64,000 bases of DNA from RBG-16-34-14 sp963798865. GTDB taxonomy: Bacteria; Bacteroidota; Ignavibacteria; Ignavibacteriales; Ignavibacteriaceae. The DNA is taken from assembly GCA_963798865.1 (NCBI GenBank), contig CAWCVZ010000009.1, positions 620,001-684,000 on the forward strand, written 5' to 3'. Shown piece by piece: positions 18,357-26,099 of the stretch. Position 1 is the stretch's first letter, and every line of letters starts with the position of its first letter. The position numbers were made by a program, and so were the translations under genes. A model generated the notes under the pieces. The model had not been told where the DNA came from and ran no database searches. It was given only the letters and a program-made list of their open reading frames with translations.

Positions 18357-19682
18357 ATGAAATGGATAGATTCTTATAATTCAAAATTATGTACTGCCGA
18401 TGAAGCAGTTAAAGCTATTAAATCCGGAATGAGGGTTTATGTACATCCCGGTTGTGCTACACCGGAGGTTTTATTAAATGCGATGTGCAATAATTCCGAA
18501 CATCTTAGCAACGTAGAGGTTTTTCATATTCTTACACTGGGAATATCTCCTTATTCAGATCCTAAAATGGAAGGAAGATTCAGGCATAATGCACTTTTTA
18601 TTGGAGCTAATGTGAGAAAAGCTGTTAACGAAGGAAGGGCAGATTACACTCCGGTTTTTCTGGGCGAAGTTCCTGCTCTTTTTTATAAAGGAATTCTGCA
18701 AATTGATGTGTCGCTAATAAATGTTTCTCCTCCGGATAAGTACGGCTTTTGCAGCTATGGAACCGGGGTTGATACCACTAAAGCAGCAACTGATGTAGCC
18801 AAAATTGTTATCGCTCAAATCAATCCTAACCAGCCAAGATCGCTTGGTAATTCATTTATCCATATTGATAAAATTGATTACTGCGTTGAAGTTGATGCAC
18901 CTCTTAATGAATTGAAGTACGAAGAGCGGTTAAAATCTCCTGAGGACCAGGAAATGTATCAGCAAATTGGAAAACATATAGCATCATTAATTGAAGATGG
19001 TTCAACTCTTCAAACAGGAATCGGTGCAATTCCTGAAGCAGTAATGAAACATCTTTTTGATAAGAAAGATCTTGGGATCCATACCGAAATGTTTTCTGAT
19101 GGAGTAATTAAGCTTGTTGAAACCGGAGTTATTAATAATGAAAAAAAGACACTTCATCCCGGCAAAATTATAGCCGGTTTTGTGCTTGGTACAAAAAAGC
19201 TTTTTGATTTTATTGATAATGATCCCTTAATGGAATTTCATCCCTCAGACTATACAAATGATCCTTTTATTATTGCTCAGAATGATAATATGGTAGCAAT
19301 AAATTCTGCAATTGAGATTGACCTAACCGGACAAATTTGTGCTGATTCTATTGGTCCAGTGTTTTACAGTGGCTTTGGCGGGCAGCTTGATTTTATAAGA
19401 GGAGCCTCACGAAGCAAAAACGGAAAGCCTATTATTGCAATACCTTCAACTGCTAAAAACGGAAAGGTATCTAAAATAGTTCCTTACCTTTCTCAAGGAG
19501 CCGGCGTAACAACAACCCGCGGTGATGTTCATTATGTTGTAACGGAATATGGAATTGCGGATTTATATGGAAGAACTTTATTACAAAGAGCAAAAGCTTT
19601 GATTGATGTTGCTCATCCGGATTTCAGGGAAAGTTTGGATAGGTTTATTACTGAAAGATATTTTAAGAAAATATTGGTTTAA
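18357..19682 (+). CDS. Acetyl-CoA hydrolase/transferase family (4-hydroxybutyrate CoA-transferase-like)
   Basis: A 441-residue class I CoA-transferase of the Cat1/AbfT type. It would move CoA between acetate, succinate, butyrate or 4-hydroxybutyrate. The likely catalytic Glu lies in LGIHTEMFSDGVIKLVE at about residue 240; CoA-binding GTGVDTTKAATDVAK and the C-terminal GVTTTRGDVHYVVTEYG are also typical. The reaction direction and preferred acid cannot be set by sequence. It follows the PEPCK gene by 14 bases with AAAAGGAAAA before the ATG, so the two are likely cotranscribed in carbon assimilation from acetate. Confidence 0.87.
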   Translation: MKWIDSYNSKLCTADEAVKAIKSGMRVYVHPGCATPEVLLNAMCNNSEHLSNVEVFHILTLGISPYSDPKMEGRFRHNALFIGANVRKAVNEGRADYTPVFLGEVPALFYKGILQIDVSLINVSPPDKYGFCSYGTGVDTTKAATDVAKIVIAQINPNQPRSLGNSFIHIDKIDYCVEVDAPLNELKYEERLKSPEDQEMYQQIGKHIASLIEDGSTLQTGIGAIPEAVMKHLFDKKDLGIHTEMFSDGVIKLVETGVINNEKKTLHPGKIIAGFVLGTKKLFDFIDNDPLMEFHPSDYTNDPFIIAQNDNMVAINSAIEIDLTGQICADSIGPVFYSGFGGQLDFIRGASRSKNGKPIIAIPSTAKNGKVSKIVPYLSQGAGVTTTRGDVHYVVTEYGIADLYGRTLLQRAKALIDVAHPDFRESLDRFITERYFKKILV

Positions 19683-19713
19683 AGTTTATTCAGTTAAATT
19701 AATTCAGCATAAG

Positions 19714-21219
19714 CTAATTGCAATATTCTGAATTCCTCCACCATTCAGTCCATTCTTTAGCAGTATTAAAATCTTCAGAAAAATTTTTCTTTAAATATTC
19801 AACCGCTTTTTCTTTTTCTTCTGCAGTTCCTACCCAAAGCAGGTTTATAAGATTATCTGCAATTATTGGTTTAGAATATTTTTCAATATAGTCATAGTAA
19901 CTTTTTGCTCTTATCTTTGAGGAAGCATTCCTATTATCCCATACTTTTGCATTTAACATATTCCATAAATTATAATCATACCAGTTTGCAGCGGGGTAAT
20001 CTGATTCTTCAAATAATTTGATCCTGTTTTTTATAAGATTCAGATTTATAATTTCATCGGCGAAATTAATTTTCTTATTATTTCTCCAATTTTTCCATTT
20101 ATTTATTTCTTTGTTCACATCAGCAGAATCATTGAAATTAATATTTTCGAATTTATTCCCGGATATAATAGATAAATAATATACCCAGGATGAAACAATT
20201 CCTTTGTTAAATTCACTTCCCAAATTCATATAATCTTTTACATTGTTTAAGAAGCAATCAACCAAATTATCGCTCCATATTTGTGAGATATGAGGCTGCC
20301 TTATATTTTGATTAAAAAGAATTATAGTAACGTCAGTACCTTGTGGCTGCATATCATTAGGAATAACTGTGCCTTCAAAAATTTTATTTTCTAACATGTA
20401 ATTTTCATTTGTGAACTTATAAGAATCATTCAATCTCTCAGCCTGCAGCTGATCAATACTATAGTAACCGCCATTCCCCTTAAAGTGCTCTGATAAATAA
20501 TATCCTAAAAAATAACCTTCTTCCTGTCTATTCTGAAGTTTTTTGGTTTTATTTGTTATTAAATGTTGACCCCCATAAAAAATTAATGCTGTAGCTGTGG
20601 AATCTTTCTCAAGTAAATTAATTATTTGATTTGAAGAATATTCATCACGCTCATGAAGAAAAAATTCATCCCTTTTTTCATACGACCAGTTATTTAAATC
20701 TATAATTTTTTCAGGACCTAAAAGTTTAAAGGAAATCTTTTTCTCGTCTGTTAGATTTTTATTAATTGTCTCAATCTTAATGTGAATTTTTCTAAGATCG
20801 CTAAAAAATTCTATTATCGCTGAAGTGAATTGATATCCAAAAATAAATTCAGGATTTAATAAATCGTAAGGATTGTTTGAGGAAAAATATTTGTTAATCC
20901 TGTTAATCTGATTTGAATCGCTTTCGAGAATTAAATATAAGTTACGTTTCTTACTTTCATTCCTGTTGATATTATCAATCCAGTAATTCAGGAAGTCTAT
21001 TAATGTCTGCATAAAAATATGGTTTCCATGACCGGCATCTGCAATCATTACAACCCTGTTATTATCAACTTTATCAAGGATAAATTTATTTACATCATAT
21101 TGGCAGTTGTTTTTAATAAGATTCTGTATATCCTTTTCGAGATATGTTTGAGAGTGACTAACCCCGGTAAGAATAATAATTCCAAATAAAACTAAAAGAA
21201 TTAGATTATTTTTTTTCAT
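19714..21219 (-). CDS. Secreted protein of unknown function, possible EreA/ChaN-like fold
   Basis: I do not recognise this 501-residue protein with certainty. A signal peptide is clear (residues 1-23, ending SHSQ). The segment VVMIADAGHGNHIFMQTLIDFL, followed by YLILESDSNQI, resembles the Gly-Asp/Glu-His-Gly start of erythromycin-esterase/ChaN/TraB-like domains, and IFYGGQHLI later could be a second active-site His motif. The C-terminal third (residues ~330-500) is rich in Trp, Asn and Lys and looks like a separate helical region. It is convergent with the CoA-transferase gene and shows no operon partners. Confidence 0.5.
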   Translation of the reverse strand: MKKNNLILLVLFGIIILTGVSHSQTYLEKDIQNLIKNNCQYDVNKFILDKVDNNRVVMIADAGHGNHIFMQTLIDFLNYWIDNINRNESKKRNLYLILESDSNQINRINKYFSSNNPYDLLNPEFIFGYQFTSAIIEFFSDLRKIHIKIETINKNLTDEKKISFKLLGPEKIIDLNNWSYEKRDEFFLHERDEYSSNQIINLLEKDSTATALIFYGGQHLITNKTKKLQNRQEEGYFLGYYLSEHFKGNGGYYSIDQLQAERLNDSYKFTNENYMLENKIFEGTVIPNDMQPQGTDVTIILFNQNIRQPHISQIWSDNLVDCFLNNVKDYMNLGSEFNKGIVSSWVYYLSIISGNKFENINFNDSADVNKEINKWKNWRNNKKINFADEIINLNLIKNRIKLFEESDYPAANWYDYNLWNMLNAKVWDNRNASSKIRAKSYYDYIEKYSKPIIADNLINLLWVGTAEEKEKAVEYLKKNFSEDFNTAKEWTEWWRNSEYCN

Positions 21220-21269
21220 TAAAACTTAAAGTTATTAAAAAGGAAAAACCCCAAATTTTATTGGTAATC

Positions 21270-21308
21270 CAGGTTCAAGATTATGTGTTTAACAAAATCC
21301 TGAACCTG
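21270..21308 (-). terminator. Hairpin downstream of the KOR-ferredoxin operon
   Basis: CAGGTTCAAGATT (21270-21282) pairs with AATCCTGAACCTG (21296-21308) with one mismatch. It lies just after the last ferredoxin gene of the minus-strand operon. There is no immediate T-run, though T-rich sequence follows in the minus direction, so it is only a possible terminator. Confidence 0.35.
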
Positions 21309-21323
21309 AACCTTAAAGATTTG

Positions 21324-21572
21324 TTAACTGGCTTTCTTATCTTTTTTTGCTAAGAGCTCTTCTTTGGTTTCCTGATGGCTTGGATCAGGTATTATGGTGC
21401 CTTCAACAGGGCAAACACCAATACATTGAGGGTCATCAAAAAACCCAACACATTCTGTACATAAATCAGCTTTTATAACATAAACGCTTTCACCTTCAGA
21501 AATTGCGTCATTCGGACATTCATCTACGCAAGCATTGCAGTTAATGCAATCTTCAGTTATCATTAGTGCCAT
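21324..21572 (-). CDS. 2[4Fe-4S] ferredoxin, Alvin type
   Basis: An 82-residue ferredoxin carrying two [4Fe-4S] clusters. The first site is CINCNACVDECP. The second is CTECVGFFDDPQCIGVCP, in which the second and third cysteines are eight residues apart; this insertion defines the Alvin type, whose clusters usually have very low potentials. It is the last gene of the minus-strand KOR operon and is the likely electron acceptor or donor of that enzyme. The gap to the beta-gamma gene is 37 bases. Confidence 0.92.
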   Translation of the reverse strand: MALMITEDCINCNACVDECPNDAISEGESVYVIKADLCTECVGFFDDPQCIGVCPVEGTIIPDPSHQETKEELLAKKDKKAS

Positions 21573-21609
21573 ATTAGTCTCCTGAATTTGTTTTGTTTGT
21601 TATTTATTG

Positions 21610-23082
21610 TTAATTAAAAATTACTGAGTCGTATTCTTTATTTTCTTTTTGTTTATCAGAAAGCACATATTCCATTCCTTTACGGAAAGCTTCTTCATTT
21701 ACCTTTAAGAATTCTTTTTTCTTCACGGTTTCATTCGCAGTGAACAATGCACAATCGTGAGATAGTATTTTAGATTTAGCTATATAGGCTCCGAACATTA
21801 CAAGGTTTGTTGCTTTGGTATTACCAACTTCGTCAGCAATTTCAGTTGCCGGAACGTAAATAACTTCAACATCGTTTCTTTTAACTTTTCTTTTTATAAG
21901 GGAACTGTTAACGACTATTAATCCATTTTTTCTAACTTCATTTTCAAATTTATCCAGTGAAGGAAGGTTCATTGCAAAAAGTATATCTGTTTCTGTTACG
22001 AGTGGAGAACCTATACGATTATTAGAAATAATTACGTGGCAATTTGCTGTTCCTCCGCGCATTTCAGGACCATAAGAAGGCAGCCATGTTGTATGATAAC
22101 CCGATCGCATTGCACTTTGAGATAAAAGCTGACCGAGGAAAAGTACTCCTTGTCCGCCAAAGCCTGAAATTTTTATTCTCGGGTTTTGATAATTTTTTTT
22201 CACTTCAGGTTTTTCATAAAGAAAATCAGAGCCATTTTTGGAACCGCCTAGAATTTTTGATATTTCTTCAAAAGTATATTCTTTTTGTTCAATGACTTCG
22301 GGAACAGTCTCTGCTGTTTTATCTTTAAAAATCCCAAGCTGAAAATGTTTACTGAGAACTTCTTCAACCCATTTCTTTGCTTCAACCGGTTTTACTCCCC
22401 AGCCTGTTGGGCAAGGTGAAAGTATTTCAATTAATGAAAAACCTTTTCCTTCGACCTGGTTTTGTAAACCTTTGCGTATAGCTTTACGTGCTTTCATTAC
22501 ATTCTTTGCATCTGTTATTGCAACTCTTTCCAGGTAAACGGGTGCTTCTAGCGATGAAAGTAATTCACAAACTTTAATCGGATAACCTTCATTCCTTACA
22601 CTTCTGCCGTAAGGAGTTGTTGTGGTTTTTTGTCCGATTAATGTTGTTGGCGCCATTTGAGAACCTGTCATTCCGTAAATTGCATTGTTAACAAAGAAGA
22701 CAGTTAAATTTTCACCTCTGTTGGCAGCGTGGAGAATTTCATTACCGCCAATTCCGGCAAGGTCGCCATCACCCTGGTAACTTACCACAATTGAATCAGG
22801 TAAAGCTCTTTTAACACCTGTAGCAACTGCAGGTGCTCTTCCATGCGGTGCCTGAACATTTCCGCAATCAAAATAATAATATGCAAAAACGGAACATCCA
22901 ACCGGGCTAATCATTACAGATCTATTTCCGATTCCAAAATCATCCATTGCTTCAGCAATGAGTTTATGGATTACTCCGTGACCGCAGCCCGGGCAATAAT
23001 GCGTTGTTAATAAATTTGAACCGGATTTTCTTTCAAACACTTCGTAAAAAGTTTCCGGTTTTTCTAATATATCTTTTACCAT
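21610..23082 (-). CDS. 2-oxoacid:ferredoxin oxidoreductase, fused beta and gamma subunits
   Basis: A 490-residue fusion. Residues ~18-250 form the TPP-binding beta subunit, with THYCPGCGHGVIHKL binding the cluster/cofactor region and SYQGDGDLAGIGGNE plus NNAIYGMTGSQ binding TPP and Mg. Residues ~308-480 form the gamma subunit, which starts at IKISGFGGQGVLFLGQLL and includes SYGPEMRGGTANCHV. A linker of ~50 residues joins them. With the alpha and delta genes next door, this makes a 2-oxoglutarate-type (KOR/VOR) enzyme that interconverts a 2-oxoacid with acyl-CoA and CO2 using ferredoxin. Substrate choice among 2-oxoglutarate and branched oxoacids is not certain. Fifteen bases separate it from the alpha gene. 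Confidence 0.9.
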   Translation of the reverse strand: MVKDILEKPETFYEVFERKSGSNLLTTHYCPGCGHGVIHKLIAEAMDDFGIGNRSVMISPVGCSVFAYYYFDCGNVQAPHGRAPAVATGVKRALPDSIVVSYQGDGDLAGIGGNEILHAANRGENLTVFFVNNAIYGMTGSQMAPTTLIGQKTTTTPYGRSVRNEGYPIKVCELLSSLEAPVYLERVAITDAKNVMKARKAIRKGLQNQVEGKGFSLIEILSPCPTGWGVKPVEAKKWVEEVLSKHFQLGIFKDKTAETVPEVIEQKEYTFEEISKILGGSKNGSDFLYEKPEVKKNYQNPRIKISGFGGQGVLFLGQLLSQSAMRSGYHTTWLPSYGPEMRGGTANCHVIISNNRIGSPLVTETDILFAMNLPSLDKFENEVRKNGLIVVNSSLIKRKVKRNDVEVIYVPATEIADEVGNTKATNLVMFGAYIAKSKILSHDCALFTANETVKKKEFLKVNEEAFRKGMEYVLSDKQKENKEYDSVIFN

Positions 23083-23096
23083 AATTTTTTTCTGGT

Positions 23097-24200
23097 TTAT
23101 ATTTTTAAATAGCTGTCAGTTAGTGTATCAATAAAATTTTCTTCATTCTGAAGAGATGAATTAATATTTCTTAACTTATTTAAAAGTTCATTTGTTGTAG
23201 GAACGACGCCGCCCATTCTTCCATAAAATTTTACTGGTTTTCTTCCATTTAAAGCAAGCCTTACATCATCCACCATTTGACCATTGCTCATTTCACAAAC
23301 AAAAAATAATTTTGCTTTATCAGCTAACTGGTTAATTTTTTTTGTTGGAAATGGAAATAAACTTATTGGTCTTAATAAACCTGCTTTTATTCCTTCTGCT
23401 CTTGCTTCTTCAATTACAGATTGCAGAATGCGCGATACGATTCCATAACCAATCAGAATAATTTCTGCATCTTCTGTATATATCTCTTCAAATCTAACTT
23501 CTGATTCTTCAATTCTTTTATACTTGGTTTGAAGTTTTATGTTATGTTTTTCGAGATCATCGGCATCGAGGTATATAGATGAAACAAGATTTTTCTTTGT
23601 TTCAGCATCTCCGCCAACCTTCCAGTCCTTCTCAGGAAAATTTTCAACAGGTTCAGGAAGCTCTACCGGTTCCATCATCTGTCCAATAAATCCGTCTGTA
23701 AGAATTGCAACAGGGTTGCGGTATTTATCGGCAAGTTCAAATGCAAGCATAGTAAGATTGCACATTTCCTGAACACAGTTAGGCGCAAGAACAATCAGCT
23801 TATAATTTCCATGTCCACCGCCTTTTACCATCTGGTTATAATCACTTTGTTCGGGAGCTATGTTTCCCAATCCCGGTCCGCCTCTCATAATATCAACAAT
23901 TACAATTGGCAATTCTGAACCTGCGGCATAAGAGATTCCTTCCTGCTTTAAGCTTAACCCGGGGCCCGATGATGCTGTCATTACTCTTTGACCAGTTGAG
24001 GAAGCGCCATAAGTCATGTTAATAGCACCTATTTCACTTTCAGCCTGGAGAAAAGTACCGCCCACCAAAGGAAAATATTTTGCGGCTGCCTCAGCAATTT
24101 CGCTTGCCGGGGTAATAGGATAGCCATAGTACGCTTTACATCCAGCGAGGATTGCTCCTCTTATTACAGCTTCATTTCCTTTTAAAAATAATTTTGACAT
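23097..24200 (-). CDS. korA: 2-oxoacid:ferredoxin oxidoreductase alpha subunit
   Basis: The 367-residue alpha subunit carries the pyrimidine-binding and transketolase C-terminal-like domains. GCKAYYGYPITPASEIAEA near residue 20 is the oxoacid-binding start typical of KorA/VorA. GQRVMTASSGPGLSLKQEGISYAAGSELPIVI is also diagnostic; I cite it in part as a position marker at about residues 70-100. A C-terminal domain from ~250 contains LIGYGIVSRILQSVIEEA. It lies in the order delta-alpha-beta/gamma-ferredoxin on the minus strand, with short gaps. Confidence 0.92.
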   Translation of the reverse strand: MSKLFLKGNEAVIRGAILAGCKAYYGYPITPASEIAEAAAKYFPLVGGTFLQAESEIGAINMTYGASSTGQRVMTASSGPGLSLKQEGISYAAGSELPIVIVDIMRGGPGLGNIAPEQSDYNQMVKGGGHGNYKLIVLAPNCVQEMCNLTMLAFELADKYRNPVAILTDGFIGQMMEPVELPEPVENFPEKDWKVGGDAETKKNLVSSIYLDADDLEKHNIKLQTKYKRIEESEVRFEEIYTEDAEIILIGYGIVSRILQSVIEEARAEGIKAGLLRPISLFPFPTKKINQLADKAKLFFVCEMSNGQMVDDVRLALNGRKPVKFYGRMGGVVPTTNELLNKLRNINSSLQNEENFIDTLTDSYLKI

Positions 24201-24209
24201 TTATACTCC

Positions 24210-24488
24210 TTACAAAGCTTTGACTTTTTTATAAACTTTTATTGTTCCCGGTTCCGGGCAAACATAAAAACAAACTCCGCACCCGGTACAGCCATCACCA
24301 ATATATTCCACAGGATGATAGCCCATTTTGTTCAATGTCTCAGCAACTTTAAGAACATCTGGAGCGCAGGCTTCAATACAAAGAAGACATTCTTTGCAGA
24401 GTTCACCTTCAATTTCAACAAAAGCATTATGCCTTTTCTTTGCCGGGTTCGGTTCTTCTTTTAACATTTCTAAATTTAGTTCGCTCAT
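24210..24488 (-). CDS. korD: 2-oxoacid:ferredoxin oxidoreductase delta (ferredoxin-like) subunit
   Basis: A 92-residue 2[4Fe-4S] protein with sites CKECLLCIEACAP and CTGCGVCFYVCPEPG, the second followed by IKVYKK. This is the usual delta subunit or integral ferredoxin of KOR/VOR enzymes. It is the first gene of the operon, ten bases ahead of the alpha subunit. The upstream region on this strand contains a sigma-54-like element at 24575-24590. Confidence 0.9.
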   Translation of the reverse strand: MSELNLEMLKEEPNPAKKRHNAFVEIEGELCKECLLCIEACAPDVLKVAETLNKMGYHPVEYIGDGCTGCGVCFYVCPEPGTIKVYKKVKAL

Positions 24489-24574
24489 TTAATGCCTCGG
24501 TTATTTATTTCGACTATACAGTAATTCTAAATTTAATAGTCTCATTATTTTTATTAGAACTTTCCTTATGGTTA

Positions 24575-24590
24575 TGCAATCTTTATTCCA
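24575..24590 (-). promoter_or_regulatory. Putative sigma-54 promoter for the KOR operon
   Basis: On the minus strand the sequence reads TGGAATAAAGATTGCA. The GG and the TTGCA element have exact sigma-54 spacing; the -24 box departs from TGGCAC at two positions. It lies about 85 bases before korD. The 303-base gap 24489-24791 otherwise shows only AT-rich sequence and the leader of the small gene at 24792. Confidence 0.35.
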
Positions 24591-24791
24591 GTTTTGCAGC
24601 ACCAGGCAAATTTGAATTTTAGTTAATCTAAGTGGATTTGTTTCTTGAATTCGATAAATAACCCATTTGTTTATCGTTTTTGAGAAATAAAATATTTAAC
24701 CAATTATTTAATCTCTAAAAATACGATGGATAACCAATGGTATGCTTATTGAGTTTTTGTGTTGAAATATTCAATATTAAGGAGTTATAAC

Positions 24792-24917
24792 ATGACTCTT
24801 CATGAAATAAAAGAAAAATTTTTAGCTTATGATCTTCTCTGGTTCATGATATTTGTTGGCTTTGGCTGGCTTATTCTTTATCTCCTCTACCTGATTTTTG
24901 CGATTGTTGTTTTATAA
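24792..24917 (+). CDS. Small single-span membrane protein
   Basis: A 41-codon reading frame starts ten bases after AAGGAGT, a strong ribosome binding site. The peptide has a short polar N-terminus (MTLHEIKEKFLAYD) and one long hydrophobic helix (residues ~15-41, LLWFMIFVGFGWLILYLLY at its core). It resembles small subunits or accessory peptides of membrane complexes, but I cannot name a family. TGGTATGCTTATTGAG at 24738-24753 upstream has sigma-54-like spacing of weak quality. It stands between two divergent or unrelated genes. Confidence 0.5.
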   Translation: MTLHEIKEKFLAYDLLWFMIFVGFGWLILYLLYLIFAIVVL

Positions 24918-25004
24918 AAAAGAATAACTCATAATCTTTAAATTACTTATTCGCTGCAAAAATAATTATGCATTTCTTATAAATCATATTTGCGGGGTAA
25001 GAGT

Positions 25005-25847
25005 ATGAAAATTTCTTTCAGGTCTTTCCTGTTTTGCTCAATATTCATTTCACAAAATTTTATTTCAGCACAAACTTTAGGGCTTAAAGCAATACCAACT
25101 GATGAAATGCAGTTTGGTTTTAATTTTAACAAATCATTCTATTCACATTATGATAATGTATCCGCTTTTTCCGGATTGTTTGAATTGAACTGGAATATTC
25201 CATTGAGTTCCAAATTAAATATTGTTGGAGAGATACCTTATATCAATACTAATTATGAAACTAATTATTCTTTTGGCAATTACAATTACAATTTTAAATA
25301 CAGCAGAAATGGAATAGGAAATATTTTTGTGGGAATGCAAACAAAATCTGCAGATGATGAGAGTAAATCAATTGCCACCTTCGGAATATATTTACCAACT
25401 GCAGATGAAGAAGCAGCTTACACAGCATTGTTCAGTAATTATTATGATATACAAAAATTTGTTCCTAAATCATTTGGACTGTATTTCAATTATGCTCATC
25501 ATAAAATATTTGAAGGCGGTTTCAGATATGGATTTGAATTTGGTCCGAATATTATAATCCCCACTGAAAGCGGGTATTCTGAAACAGAATTATTTATACA
25601 TTATGCAGGCACCGTTGGTTACCAGGTAAATAAACTCCAGGTAAATATTGAATTTTTAGGTATAGGTATTCTAACTCAATCAGTAGATAATTTTTGGGAC
25701 AGGTTAATTCACCAATTCGGTATTGGCGCTTTCTGGAAGGAATCTTTTATTACACCTAAAATATTTTACAGGATCTATTTAAGAGATGAAATCAGCAATA
25801 TGATTGATGGAATACTTGGGATAGGAGTTATTGTATCAATTGATTAA
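25005..25847 (+). CDS. Secreted beta-barrel-like protein of unknown function
   Basis: A ~280-residue exported protein. The signal peptide covers residues 1-23 and ends ISAQ. The rest is rich in alternating aromatic and polar residues with Gly turns, as in outer-membrane beta-barrels or the transporter-like DUF3187/Phenol_MetA_deg class. Strand-like runs are seen throughout, for example YGFEFGPNIIIPTE and IEFLGIGILTQSVDN. No catalytic motif is visible. I chose the ATG preceded by GGGGTAAGAGT over a TTG five codons upstream. The 252-base gap after it holds no gene that I can support. Confidence 0.6.
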   Translation: MKISFRSFLFCSIFISQNFISAQTLGLKAIPTDEMQFGFNFNKSFYSHYDNVSAFSGLFELNWNIPLSSKLNIVGEIPYINTNYETNYSFGNYNYNFKYSRNGIGNIFVGMQTKSADDESKSIATFGIYLPTADEEAAYTALFSNYYDIQKFVPKSFGLYFNYAHHKIFEGGFRYGFEFGPNIIIPTESGYSETELFIHYAGTVGYQVNKLQVNIEFLGIGILTQSVDNFWDRLIHQFGIGAFWKESFITPKIFYRIYLRDEISNMIDGILGIGVIVSID

Positions 25848-26099
25848 ATCTGAATAACTGAACTTTATTTATCAGGAAATTAATTGGCGATCTTTAAAAA
25901 TTCTGCAATTGCCGGATAGCAATTCTTTACAAAAATCAATTCTCACATTCAAGAAAAGAATAAGTACAAAGCCATTCATTTTATCTGTTTTGAAAAAATA
26001 AATCCCAAAAGTCTTTGAAAACAGAATATTTAAAATGGTATAAATGTTGGCTTACATAAGCAAATTTAATTTATGAATATCATTTAACGGTTAGGAGTT

